Shown here in pieces: positions 24,300 to 32,397 of a stretch of 33,308 nt of DNA. The notes under the pieces were generated by a model. The model searched no databases. It worked only from the letters and a program-made list of their open reading frames with translations, and was not told where the DNA came from. Positions within the stretch are counted from its first letter, which is position 1. The number at the start of each line of letters is the position of its first letter. The position numbers and the translations under genes are program-made. Location: contig JADZGE010000051.1 of assembly GCA_020854035.1 (NCBI GenBank), positions 1 to 33,308 on the forward strand. Direction: 5' to 3'. The DNA is from Burkholderiales bacterium (lineage in GTDB: Bacteria; Pseudomonadota; Gammaproteobacteria; Burkholderiales; SG8-41).

Positions 24300-25088
24300 T
24301 CACCGCCCTTCGCGCAAAAACGGCACGACCATCTCCGCGAAAAGGCCGGGCGACTGCACGTGCATGAAGTGCCCGGAATCCGCCTCGACGTAGCGGGCGC
24401 CGGCGATTTTCGTGGCGAGTTCCTTCACCATCTCCGGCTTGCGCAGCACGTCGTGCACGCAGCCGATCGCGAGCGTCGGGCAGCGGATCGCGGCGAGCTC
24501 CCCGTCGACGTCCATGTCGAGCAGCATGCGGTTCACCGCGGCGAAGCTCCCCGGATCGTTCGCGATCCAGCGCAGGCGATAGCGCTCGAAGCGCGCGCGC
24601 TCGAAGCGCAGCACCTCCGGGTAGGACCGGTCGAGGCTCGCGCCGGCCTGCGCGCGCATGCCCGTGCGTTCCACTTCCGCGGCGCGCGCGATCATCTGCT
24701 CGCGGAACCGGGGGCTCGAGCACGTGACGAGACTTTGCACGACGAGACGCGCCACCCGCGCCGGATGCCGCGCCGCGAACGCCGCGGCGATGCCCGCGCC
24801 GAGCGCGGACCCCACGACGTGGCACGGTTCGCGAAGCGCGAGCGCGTCGAGGAGCCCCGCGACGTCGGCCACCATGTCGTCGAGCCCGAGTGTGCCGCGC
24901 GCCTTCTCCGAGAGCCCGAATCCGCGCTGGTCGTAGCGGAGCACGCGGAAATGTTCCCGAAAAACCGGGAGCGTCTCGTCCCAGCTTTCCAGCGCTCCGC
25001 CCAACTCGTGCACGAGCACGACGGTTTGCGCCCCGGCGCCGGAGAGCTCGTAGCGGAGGCCGACTCCGTTGATCTCGAGCCAGTTCAT
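24300..25088 (-). CDS. Alpha/beta-hydrolase-fold protein lacking the nucleophile Ser
   Basis: Protein of 262 residues with the fold of PcaD/haloperoxidase-like hydrolases: oxyanion region VVLVHELGGALESWDE, strand LRYDQRGFGLSEKARG, acid region CVHDVLRKPEM, and catalytic His in DSGHFMHVQSP. The nucleophile elbow, where Gly-x-Ser-x-Gly is expected, reads G93-S94-A95-L96-G97: Ala is in the nucleophile position and the Ser is one residue early. So it may be a non-hydrolytic member (cofactor-free oxygenases or lyases share this fold) or use Ser94 unconventionally. The start MNWLEINGVGLRYEL is standard. Convergent with the DMT permease and divergent from the lipoprotein gene. Confidence 0.88.
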   Translation of the reverse strand: MNWLEINGVGLRYELSGAGAQTVVLVHELGGALESWDETLPVFREHFRVLRYDQRGFGLSEKARGTLGLDDMVADVAGLLDALALREPCHVVGSALGAGIAAAFAARHPARVARLVVQSLVTCSSPRFREQMIARAAEVERTGMRAQAGASLDRSYPEVLRFERARFERYRLRWIANDPGSFAAVNRMLLDMDVDGELAAIRCPTLAIGCVHDVLRKPEMVKELATKIAGARYVEADSGHFMHVQSPGLFAEMVVPFLREGR

Positions 25089-25359
25089 GCCGGTTCGCGC
25101 GAGCGCTGCGCCGCCTGTTTCGACAGGCCGAAGCGGAGCTCGACGAGGACGGTGAAATGATTCGTCGCCACGGCAGGCATCGCCCCTCCAGCCGGAAACG
25201 AGCGCTCCGGTTCAGCCCGATTCTACCCGGCGGGGCGAAGGCTCGCCGGCGCGAGGTCGGCAGCTCTCTCCGATCCGCGATTCCCCGCGTGCTGCCGGCA
25301 GGGGCGGGGCGCGAACGCCCCCGAGGGGGCCGGAATCCGCGCCTGCCCACCATCGGCCG

Positions 25360-25365
25360 TATACT
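25360..25365 (+). promoter_or_regulatory. Possible -10 element upstream of lipoprotein gene
   Basis: TATACT lies only 9 bases before ATG 25375, and no purine-rich ribosome site is present, so transcription may start at or near the ATG (leaderless). No convincing -35 was seen 17 bases upstream. Confidence 0.3.
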
Positions 25366-25374
25366 CCCGGTCCC

Positions 25375-25833
25375 ATGACTCGCGCTCTCATGATGGCCGT
25401 GACCCTGGCTGCCGCGCTCGCGGGATGCGGCGCCGGACCGCAGCCCGCCGGCCCGGCCGCCGCCGGGGGCAGCGGCGGATCCGCAATCCCGGTGCAGGAG
25501 TCGGCGAAACCCGCCATTACCGCCGCGCAGGTCTCGAAGGACGTCGTCGGCAGGATCGTGGCGGTGCCGGAGCTCTCCGGGGCCGGGCCGGGCGACAGGT
25601 GGACCTTCGAGGCCGGCGAGTACCGCCGCGTGGACATCGTCGAGCAGCGCCCGACGGCGGCGGGGCGCGAACTGCTGGTTTTCATGCTGACGAGAAGCGT
25701 GCCGAAGCCGCGCGAGCCCGTGGTACAGGTGTCCGGGCAGTTGCGGCTCCACTACGAATGGAAGGGCGGGCGGTGGGTGCTGAGACGCATCGACAACGTG
25801 AGCTTCCGGTACTCGGTCGGCGTTGCGACCTGA
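25375..25833 (+). CDS. Hypothetical lipoprotein
   Basis: 152 residues. The N terminus MTRALMMAVTLAAALAGCGAG is a lipoprotein signal with lipobox LAGC (Cys18), followed by a Pro/Ala/Gly linker (residues 19-40). The mature domain has ITAAQVSKDVVGRIVAVPEL, then a strand-rich part RWTFEAGEYRRVDIVEQRPT, LLVFMLTRSV, VQVSGQLRLHYEWKGGRWVLRRIDNVSF. The last block resembles small all-beta periplasmic domains in which a WKGGRWVL-type hairpin recurs, but no function can be assigned. It stands alone between a divergent hydrolase gene and a CoA-transferase remnant. Confidence 0.8.
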   Translation: MTRALMMAVTLAAALAGCGAGPQPAGPAAAGGSGGSAIPVQESAKPAITAAQVSKDVVGRIVAVPELSGAGPGDRWTFEAGEYRRVDIVEQRPTAAGRELLVFMLTRSVPKPREPVVQVSGQLRLHYEWKGGRWVLRRIDNVSFRYSVGVAT

Positions 25834-25847
25834 GAGCGCGCTGCGCG

Positions 25848-25890
25848 GAAGGTGACGAGATCATCTCATCACCCGTATCTCGTCACCTTC
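25848..25890. repeat. 14-bp perfect inverted repeat within a heptamer array
   Basis: gaaggtgacgagat (25848-25861) pairs perfectly with atctcgtcaccttc (25877-25890) around a 15-base loop. The segment is also 7-bp periodic (gatcatc, tcatcac, ccgtatc, tcgtcac, cttcacc). It lies between the lipoprotein stop and a remnant gene in the opposite orientation. It could be a bidirectional terminator, but no T-run follows. Confidence 0.7.
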
Positions 25891-26143
25891 ACCTCCCGAA
25901 CGCTCCCGCCGCCCGCGGCTGCTCGATCTCCTCCTCCCCTGCGCCCAGCCATTCGCCGGGCACTTCGGCGGCGTTTTCGCCGAGCCTCGGGGCCCCGCGG
26001 CGGTAGGCGACGAGCGTGGCGGAAAGCCGGATGGGATTGCCGATGACGGCGGTCTTCGTGCCGTCGCTGCGCACGAGTTCGACCTTGAGGCCTCTCGCCC
26101 GCGCCTGCCACTGCGTGCCGTTGCCGCAGGCGATGATGAGATG
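25889..26143 (-). pseudogene. Remnant of a CaiB/BaiF CoA-transferase
   Basis: The minus strand reads HLIIACGNGTQWQ and continues directly with ARARGLKVELVRSDGTKTAV, then IGNPIRLSATLVAYRRGAPR and LGENAAEVPGEWLG, stopping at 25889. The second part is the conserved C terminus of family III CoA-transferases; the first resembles their middle domain (DGHLIIACGND type). In intact proteins these parts are separated by several dozen residues, so this is an internal deletion on top of the loss of the 5' two-thirds. A stop interrupts the frame just upstream (26156-26158). It lies head-to-head with a Bug gene. Confidence 0.75.
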
Positions 26144-26236
26144 TTGAGATAGGTGCTACACTCTCGCGCGGATCAAGAGGCGGCCCAACGCCCGATTCCC
26201 GCAAACCGGGCAACGACCCAGGAGGGGGATCCGCGC

Positions 26237-27199
26237 ATGGCTCGATTGCCGTGGTTCTGTTCCGTGTTTCTTGCGGTGTTCGCAAGCGCCGCCACCGCGG
26301 CCGACTACCCCAACCGTCCGATACGCATCGTTGTGCCCTTCACGGCCGGCAGTGCCAGCGACTTCCTCGCACGCCAGATCGGGCCGAAGCTGAACGAAGC
26401 GTGGGGGCAGCAGGTGGTCGTCGACAATCGGCCCGGCGCCGGCAGCACCCTCGGCGCCGCGATCGTCGCGAGCGCCACGCCCGACGGACACACCCTGCTC
26501 CTCAACTCGTCGGCGCTGGCGGGCGCGGCCTCCATCTACCCGAAACTGCCCTACGACACCATCAAGGATCTCTCGGGGGTGAGCCTCGTCGCGAGCAATC
26601 CGCTGGTGCTGGTGGTACATCCGTCGATCAAGGCGCGCTCGGTGAAGGAATTGATCGCGCTCGCGCGAAGCCAGCCGGGCAAGCTCACCTACGCTTCCTC
26701 CGGCATCGGCAGCGGCACCCACTACGGCAACGAACTCTTCCGCTACATGGCGAAGATAGAAACGGTCCACGTCCCCTTCCGCGGCACGCCCGAGAGCATC
26801 ACGGATACCGTGGCGGGCCGCACGAACTACGCGATGCCGCCCATACTGGCGGTGCTGCCCATGGTCAAGGAAGCACGACTGATCCCGCTCGCGGTGACCA
26901 CGAGAGCGCGTGCGCCGCTGCTGCCGGATCTTCCGACCGTCGAGGAGGCGGGGCTTCCGGGCTACGAGTACGACGGCTGGTTCGGCGTGCTCGCGCCGTC
27001 GAAGACGCCCCGCACCGTGATCGGGAAGCTCAACAAGGAGATCGCAAGCATCGTCGAGATGCCCGACATTCAGAAGCGCATCGCCGCGCAGGGCGGGCGC
27101 GCGCGCTCGAGCACGCCGGAGGAGTTCGACAGGATCGTTCGTACCGAGATCGAAACCCGCACCAAGGTCTTCAAGGCGGCCGGAACGCAGGCCAACTGA
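26237..27199 (+). CDS. Bug/TctC-family substrate-binding protein
   Basis: Periplasmic receptor of 320 residues. The signal peptide is MARLPWFCSVFLAVFASAATA. The mature part DYPNRPIRIVVPFTAGSASD is followed by VVVDNRPGAGSTLG, TPDGHTLLLNSSA, LPYDTIKDLSGVSLVA, TVHVPFRGTPESITD and C-terminal TPEEFDRIVRTEIETRTKVFKAAG. All standard Bug blocks are present. ATG 26237 has a strong GGAGGGGG site. An extended -10 (TG then TACACT, 26157-26162) upstream is a possible promoter. The neighbours are remnants of a CoA-transferase and a TSUP permease, so its former pathway context seems to have been eroded. Ligand unknown. Confidence 0.94.
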   Translation: MARLPWFCSVFLAVFASAATAADYPNRPIRIVVPFTAGSASDFLARQIGPKLNEAWGQQVVVDNRPGAGSTLGAAIVASATPDGHTLLLNSSALAGAASIYPKLPYDTIKDLSGVSLVASNPLVLVVHPSIKARSVKELIALARSQPGKLTYASSGIGSGTHYGNELFRYMAKIETVHVPFRGTPESITDTVAGRTNYAMPPILAVLPMVKEARLIPLAVTTRARAPLLPDLPTVEEAGLPGYEYDGWFGVLAPSKTPRTVIGKLNKEIASIVEMPDIQKRIAAQGGRARSSTPEEFDRIVRTEIETRTKVFKAAGTQAN

Positions 27200-27248
27200 G
27201 CGCGCCGCGCAGGGCGTGTGCCGGGCTCGGCTCCGGCACGCGCCTTCC

Positions 27249-27737
27249 TCACAGCAGGCTGGCGAGAAAGCGCAATCGGGACCACGATGGCCGCCGAGGT
27301 CGCGACCGCCTGGTGGATGGGCATGCCGTAGAGCGCGAGCACCATCGTGCAGAGCGAGTCGCCGCTGACACCGGTCAGCGAGCCCATCAATCCCACCGCG
27401 AGCCCGAAAAGCCGCGCGAGCGGATGCCGCGGCAGGCCCTCTCCCAACCACCACGATTCGCGGCCGACGAGGAGCTTCCCGCCGATGATCGCGGCGATGA
27501 CGACGAACGCGATCTTGAACGCCGCCGGGGGCGCAACCGCGGCGACGGCGGAGCCGATGGCGATGCCGGCGAGCACGCCCGGCGTCCAGTGCCGGACGAT
27601 CTCCGACAGCACCGTGCCCTTCGCGCGAGGTACGAGCGGATGCTGGTCGGCGCCATGATCGCGAGGGAAGTGCCGATGCAGAGCCGCATGTGCACCGCGT
27701 CCGCGACGCCGGATTCGTTCAGGGGGACGCCGGACAT
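27249..27737 (-). pseudogene. Remnant of a TSUP (TauE/SafE, YfcA-like) permease
   Basis: The minus strand reads VADAVHMRLCIGTSLAIMAP and TSIRSYLA in one frame, then in another AKGTVLSEIVRHWTPGVLAG through KLLVGRESWWLG to GLAVGLMGSLTGVSGDSLCT and AVATSAAIVVPI. The sequence IGTSLA..TSIRS and the GxxSGxxG-like repeat mark sulfite-exporter TauE/SafE proteins. The first membrane segment is missing. After IVVPI the frame meets RFLASLL and a stop at 27249-27251, which looks like the true C terminus, so the last third of the protein has been deleted internally. Intact members run to about 250 residues. Confidence 0.78.
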
Positions 27738-27794
27738 GACGGGCGGGAGCGGCGACGGCGGGTGACGCTACGCCGTCACTCTCGTCACGTCGCC

Positions 27795-28772
27795 TCAGTT
27801 GAGTTTGAGCTTTGCCGCCGCGATGGTCTTGCGCCACTGCTCGTACTCGGCCTTCATGAACTTCGCGAGATCCTCCGGCGTCCCCGGCGCGGGCTCGGCG
27901 CCCTGACTCGCGAAGCGCTCCCCGATGTCCTTCTCCTTCAGAATGCGCACGATTTCGGTGTTCACCTTCGCGATCACGTCCTTCGGCGCCGTGGCAGCCG
28001 CGAAAAGGCCGTACCACGTGACGTACTGAAAGCCCGGCACCGTCTCGCCGACCGTCGGAATGTCCGGTGCCGCGGGCGAGCGCTTCGCGCTGCTCACCGC
28101 GAGGCCCTTCAGCCGCCCCGCCTTCACCAGAGGCAGGACGGTCGGCATGCTGTTGAACATGAGCGAGACGTGGCCGGCGAGGATGTCGGTCACCGCCGGC
28201 GCGGTGCCCTTGTAGGGAATGTGCACCATGTCGATGCCGGTCATGTGCTTGAGCATCTCGGTGCCCAGATGCTGCGGGCTGCCCGGCCCCACGGAAGCAT
28301 AGTTGATCTGCCCGGGCTTCGATTTCGCGAGCTTGACGAGGCCCGCCACGCTGTTCGCGGGCACCGACGGATGCACCACGAGTATCTGCGGGTTGACGAC
28401 GAGCAGCCCGATCGGCGCGAGATCGGTGAAAACATTGTAGGACGCCTTGATGCCGATCGCGGGCGCGACAGCCATGCTGCCGCCGGTCGCGAAAAGGAGC
28501 GTGTAGCCGTCCGGCGGCGAGCGCAGCACGGCCTCGACACCGATCACTCCGCCCGCGCCGGGCCGGTTCTCGACGATCACCTGCTGGCCCCACGCTTCGG
28601 TCAGCTTCTGCCCGATCGTGCGCGCGACCATGTCGGTCGGCCCGCCCGGCGGAAAGTGGACGACGATGCGGATCGGCTTCACCGGATAATTCTGGGCCGC
28701 TGCCGCTCCGCCCAGAATCATCAATGGAAGAAACGCGGCGATCCCCACGACTCGGCTGGCTGCTGATTGCAT
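27795..28772 (-). CDS. Bug/TctC-family substrate-binding protein
   Basis: Periplasmic receptor of 325 residues: signal peptide MQSAASRVVGIAAFLPLMIL to AAAAQ, mature NYPVKPIRIVVHFPPGGPTD, then VIVENRPGAGGVIGVE, PPDGYTLLFATGGS, MVHIPYKGTAPAVTDILAGH and MFNSMPTVLPLVKAGRLKGLAV. The C terminus is TPEDLAKFMKAEYEQWRKTI. ATG 28772 is preferred over 28796 because GAGGAG precedes it at good spacing and the longer form would translate the heptamer array 28784-28804. Its relation to the remnants upstream (S51 peptidase, TctC) on the same strand suggests they once formed one operon. Confidence 0.93.
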   Translation of the reverse strand: MQSAASRVVGIAAFLPLMILGGAAAAQNYPVKPIRIVVHFPPGGPTDMVARTIGQKLTEAWGQQVIVENRPGAGGVIGVEAVLRSPPDGYTLLFATGGSMAVAPAIGIKASYNVFTDLAPIGLLVVNPQILVVHPSVPANSVAGLVKLAKSKPGQINYASVGPGSPQHLGTEMLKHMTGIDMVHIPYKGTAPAVTDILAGHVSLMFNSMPTVLPLVKAGRLKGLAVSSAKRSPAAPDIPTVGETVPGFQYVTWYGLFAAATAPKDVIAKVNTEIVRILKEKDIGERFASQGAEPAPGTPEDLAKFMKAEYEQWRKTIAAAKLKLN

Positions 28773-28783
28773 CGGACGCTCCT

Positions 28784-28804
28784 CCTCACCCGTCACTCGT
28801 CACC
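28784..28804. repeat. Three heptamers upstream of a Bug gene
   Basis: cctcacc, cgtcact and cgtcacc follow one another without gap between the Bug gene start (minus strand) and the stop of the S51 peptidase remnant. Same period and base pattern as the array at 23333-23374. A weaker set (cgtcact, ctcgtca) occurs around 27772-27790 at the other end of the same gene. Confidence 0.45.
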
Positions 28805-29091
28805 CCAGAAAGCGCGTCGGCAGCCGCCGTTCCACCGCGCGGCGGCCCGCGCGGGTCACGCGCCAGCCCTTCGCGCGCGGGCGGCTCGATACCACGCGCG
28901 CGAGGCGCCCGTCCACGTAGTGCAGGGCCACGCCGTCGGCGGCGGCGACGCCTTCTGGTATGGTGCCATCCGCGACCATCCTGCGGAAGCTTGGCCGGCG
29001 ATCCCGTTCGGAATCGTAGTGCGGGCAGTTGCTTCCCCGGCAGGAGTCCCGACTCGCCGTTGTTTCCGGGGCACGTACCCGCATCCGCCAT
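28800..29091 (-). pseudogene. Remnant of a peptidase E-like (S51) protein
   Basis: The minus strand carries NGESGLLPG in one frame and SNCPHYDSERDRRPSFRRMV, ADGTIPEGVAAADGVALHYV, DGRLARVVSSRPRAKGWRV in the next, ending at a stop at 28800. The G-LPGSxCPHYD-RRP and D-G-ALHY blocks are those of the C-terminal half of dipeptidase E/cyanophycinase-type peptidases. The N-terminal half with the catalytic Ser is absent. The frame changes at LPG/SN. Confidence 0.6.
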
Positions 29092-29107
29092 CTTTCCTGT
29101 CCTTCAT

Positions 29108-29308
29108 ATCGGACCCGATCAGCTTGCGCATTGCCTGGTCCCACCACGCGACCTGCGCCTCGGTCATGCCGCGCTGCCCGGTAACGCCGCGGGAATTCGA
29201 CACGACTACGTCGAGGCCCCGTCCGGTCCATGCCGGCACGCCGGCGAGCACGTCCCCAAGGCGCTCCGGGGAAGTGACGGTCAGCACCCGCACCTGGCCG
29301 GCCCGGCT
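29108..29308 (-). pseudogene. Remnant of a TctC/Bug receptor
   Basis: The minus strand encodes SRAGQVRVLTVTSPERLGDV, then LAGVPAWTGRGLDVVVSNSRGV and TGQRGMTEAQVAWWDQAMRKLIGSD, matching the C-terminal lobe of TctC-type receptors (LRVxAVTSPxRL, VPTWKEQGVDVV, GMTPAQIAYWxxVxxK). Both ends are missing: no signal peptide or first lobe upstream, and the following sequence changes directly to the S51 remnant. It is a sixth receptor copy in the window, from a different subgroup than the intact ones. Confidence 0.65.
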
Positions 29309-29403
29309 CGATCCCTTCCGGCAACCTACCGCACCACCGGCGCTCTGGCCAGCCCCGGGCGGTGGAACGATAATGCCGGACTGCCGTCGGACAGCCTTCC
29401 TCC

Positions 29404-31353
29404 ATGTTCGCTTATCTCCAGTCGCTGGTGCGCGGCACGGCCAGCACCGGGCCCGGCGCCCCGCCCGCGGGTCTCACCGCCTTCTACTGGCACTTCGCGC
29501 GCCAGACGAAGGGGCTCTACGCGCTCATGTTCGTCACCAGCCTCGCGGTCGCGTTGATCGACACGGTCATCCCGCTCTTCATCGGGAGGCTCGTCTCGCT
29601 CATGGAGGCGGCCGACCGGCACGCCGCGCTCGCGCGTGAGTGGCCGCTCCTCCTCGGCATGATCGCGCTCGTGCTCCTCGCGCGCCCGCTCGTCATCCTC
29701 GCGGACGTCGCGATCCGCCACAACGCGCTGATCCCCGGAGCGACGAGCCTCGTGCGCTGGCAGAGCCACTGGCACGTGGTGCGCCAGAGCTGGCCCTTCT
29801 TCCAGAACGACTTCGCCGGCCGCATCGCGAGTCGCGTCATGCAGACCGCCAACGCGCTGCGCGAGAGCGTGATGGCGGCGATCCGCGCCGTCTGGTACAT
29901 CGCCGTCTACGGCGTGACCGCGCTCGCGCTGATGGCCTATTCCGACTGGCGGCTCGCGATTCCGACCTTCCTGTGGTTCTGCGGCTACCTCGTGTTCCTG
30001 CGCTACTTCGTGCCGCGCATGCGCGACCTCGCCAAGGCGAGCTCGGAAGTGCGCTCGCACGTGATGGCGCGCGTGGTGGACAGCTACACCAACATCCTCA
30101 CGGTGAAGCTCTTCGCGCGGCTCGCGGACGAGGATGCCTACGTGCGCGAGGTGATCGACGAGCACCAGGCCGCGATCGCGGCGCACATGCGGTTGATCAC
30201 CCAGTTCATGTTCGCGCTCGCGGTCATGAACGCGGCGCTGTTGACCGGCACCGCCGCGATCGGCATTTCGCTGTGGGCGAGCGGCGCGCTCTCCGCCGGG
30301 ATCGTGGCGACCGCGCTGCCGCTCGCGTGGCAGATCGCCAACGTGGCGGGCTGGGTGAGCTGGGAGGTCACGGGCATCTTCGAGGACATCGGGGTCGTGC
30401 AGGAGGGCATGGAGACGATCGCCGTGCCGCATTCGGGCGTGGACCGGCCCGGCGCGCGGGAGCTCGCGGTGACACGCGGGGAGATCCGCTTCGAAGGCGT
30501 CACCTTCGACTACGGCCGGCGCGACGGGCCGCCCGTCATCGACGATCTCACCCTCGTCATCCGTCCCGGCGAGCGCGTGGGCCTCGTCGGGCGCTCGGGC
30601 TCCGGCAAGTCGACGCTCGTCAACCTGCTCCTGCGCTTCTACGAGCCCGGGCGTGGCACGATCGCGATCGACGGGCATGACATCGCCGCGGTGACGCAGG
30701 AGAGCCTGCGCGCGGCGATCGGCATGGTGACGCAGGACACCTCGCTCCTGCACCGTTCGATCGCCTCGAACATCCGCTACGGCCGGCCCGGCGCGAGCGC
30801 GCGCGCGATCGAGGCGGCGGCGCGCAAGGCGCACGCGCACGATTTCATCATCGGCCTGAAGGACTGGTGCGGGCGCGCCGGCTACGACGCGCATGTCGGC
30901 GAGCGCGGCGTCAAGCTCTCGGGGGGGCAGCGCCAGCGCATCGCGATCGCGCGCGTCATCCTCAAGGACGCGCCCGTTCTCGTCCTCGACGAGGCCACAT
31001 CGGCCCTCGACAGCGAGGTGGAGCTCGCGATACAGGAGCAACTGCTGGGGCTCATGGAGGGCAAGACGGTGATCGCGATCGCGCACCGCCTGTCCACCAT
31101 CGCGCGCATGAATCGCCTGGTCGTGCTCGAGGCCGGCCGCATCGTCGAGCAGGGCACGCACGAGAAGCTGCTGCGGCTCGACGGTCACTATGCACGGCTG
31201 TGGCGGCATCAGTCGGGGGGCTTTCTCGTGCCCGACGCGACGCCGACCGAGACGGCCACCGGCCTGCCGGAAGAGGCGCCCGCCGACGAGATGCGGCTCG
31301 ACACCCAGCCGGAGCCGACCGTAGCCGACGCGGGCGCGACCACCCGGACGTGA
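29404..31353 (+). CDS. ABC transporter, fused permease/ATPase half-transporter
   Basis: Exporter-type ABC half-transporter of 649 residues, acting as a dimer in the inner membrane. The membrane domain (residues about 35-330) has six hydrophobic segments. The ATPase domain starts near 360 with IRFEGVTFDYGRRDGPPVID; Walker A is GRSGSGKST (396-404), then Q-loop GMVTQDTSLLHRSI, signature LSGGQRQRIAIAR, Walker B APVLVLDEATSALDS and H-loop IAIAHRLSTIA. Beyond the usual end (LWRHQSGGFL) lies an acidic 40-residue tail (ETATGLPEEAPADEMRLDTQ). It resembles MsbA-like or multidrug exporters of the type YknU/LmrA; the substrate is unknown. The C26-type hydrolase gene follows by 21 bp and is probably co-transcribed. 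Confidence 0.94.
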   Translation: MFAYLQSLVRGTASTGPGAPPAGLTAFYWHFARQTKGLYALMFVTSLAVALIDTVIPLFIGRLVSLMEAADRHAALAREWPLLLGMIALVLLARPLVILADVAIRHNALIPGATSLVRWQSHWHVVRQSWPFFQNDFAGRIASRVMQTANALRESVMAAIRAVWYIAVYGVTALALMAYSDWRLAIPTFLWFCGYLVFLRYFVPRMRDLAKASSEVRSHVMARVVDSYTNILTVKLFARLADEDAYVREVIDEHQAAIAAHMRLITQFMFALAVMNAALLTGTAAIGISLWASGALSAGIVATALPLAWQIANVAGWVSWEVTGIFEDIGVVQEGMETIAVPHSGVDRPGARELAVTRGEIRFEGVTFDYGRRDGPPVIDDLTLVIRPGERVGLVGRSGSGKSTLVNLLLRFYEPGRGTIAIDGHDIAAVTQESLRAAIGMVTQDTSLLHRSIASNIRYGRPGASARAIEAAARKAHAHDFIIGLKDWCGRAGYDAHVGERGVKLSGGQRQRIAIARVILKDAPVLVLDEATSALDSEVELAIQEQLLGLMEGKTVIAIAHRLSTIARMNRLVVLEAGRIVEQGTHEKLLRLDGHYARLWRHQSGGFLVPDATPTETATGLPEEAPADEMRLDTQPEPTVADAGATTRT

Positions 31354-31374
31354 GACGATCGGAGTATCCGCGCG

Positions 31375-32172
31375 ATGACGATAACCGCACCACGGCCACT
31401 GATCGGCGTCGCCGCCAATGCCCGGCTGGCCGACCCCCGGCGGCAATCCCTGTACGCCGCCGGCGAGCGCTACGTGCGCTCGCTCATGAAGATGGTGGAC
31501 TGCATCCCCGTGCTGATGCCGCCGGTGGGCACGGCGATGGATGTCGCGAGCCTGGTGTCACGCATGGATGGTTTCGTGCTCACGGGCGGCATCGCGAACG
31601 TCGAGCCGCACCACTACGGGGGACCGGCCTTTCCTCCCGATGAACCGATCGATCCCGGCCGCGACGCGCTCGTCCTGCCGCTCGTGCGCGCTTGTATCGC
31701 GCAACGCGTGCCCGTGTTCGGCATCTGCCGCGGCATCCAGGAGATCAACGTGGCGCTGGGGGGCTCGCTGCACTACCGCATACACGCGCTGCCGGGGAAA
31801 GACGACCACCGCATGCCGCGCCGCGAGGACGTCACACCCGAGGAGGTGTACCGGCTCCGGCACATGGTGAGGCTCACCCCGGGGGGGCTGTTCCACTCGT
31901 TGACCGGGGAGGACGAGATGCTGGTGAATTCGCTCCACGGGCAAGGCGTGGATCGACTGGGCGAAGGCCTCGTCGTGGAGGCGACCTCCCACGATGGCGT
32001 GGTCGAAGGCGTGCGCTACGAGGACCAGGCGCAGTTCATCGTCGGGGTGCAATGGCACGCCGAATGGCAGCCCGGGGAGCACACGCTCTCGGGCGCGCTC
32101 TACGCGGCATTCGGCGAGGCGGCGCGGGCACGCGCCGCGCGGCGGGGACCGGGCGGTGGCGGCGCGGGCTGA
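31375..32172 (+). CDS. Gamma-glutamyl-gamma-aminobutyrate hydrolase-like (peptidase C26)
   Basis: Class-I glutamine-amidotransferase-fold hydrolase of 265 residues, related to PuuD, which splits gamma-glutamyl amides of amines. The nucleophile is Cys118 in VFGICRGIQEIN, and the His228/Glu230 pair is in VGVQWHAEWQ; both match PuuD catalytic positions. The N-terminal RPLIGVAANARLADPRRQ and the VLTGGIANVEPHHY block (oxyanion region) are also conserved. The C terminus is Ala/Arg/Gly-rich (ARARAARRGPGGGGAG). With no puuA or amine-oxidase genes nearby, the natural substrate is open. Just downstream of the ABC exporter gene. Confidence 0.92.
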   Translation: MTITAPRPLIGVAANARLADPRRQSLYAAGERYVRSLMKMVDCIPVLMPPVGTAMDVASLVSRMDGFVLTGGIANVEPHHYGGPAFPPDEPIDPGRDALVLPLVRACIAQRVPVFGICRGIQEINVALGGSLHYRIHALPGKDDHRMPRREDVTPEEVYRLRHMVRLTPGGLFHSLTGEDEMLVNSLHGQGVDRLGEGLVVEATSHDGVVEGVRYEDQAQFIVGVQWHAEWQPGEHTLSGALYAAFGEAARARAARRGPGGGGAG

Positions 32173-32397
32173 CGGCGCCCCTCCGGTGTGGACACCGCGC
32201 GGCCCGCTACCGCGCGGCTTACGCGCGCCGGCCGTGCCCGTTCCATCGCGCGAACGTGACTTTTCGCACGCCCGGCGACGCGCGAGCGGTCATCCCGGCG
32301 CGCACCATCCGCGTTTTGCAGGAACGCGCGTCGTATCCCGGGTGCGGATCCCCCGATCCGGAGGCGAACTCGCAGGCTTCCGACAAGGAGAAGGTGC

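Noticed and set aside
25848..25890. Intrinsic terminator
   Set aside because: The stem is strong but no T-run follows on either strand and the stem is not especially GC-rich; recorded as an inverted repeat instead.
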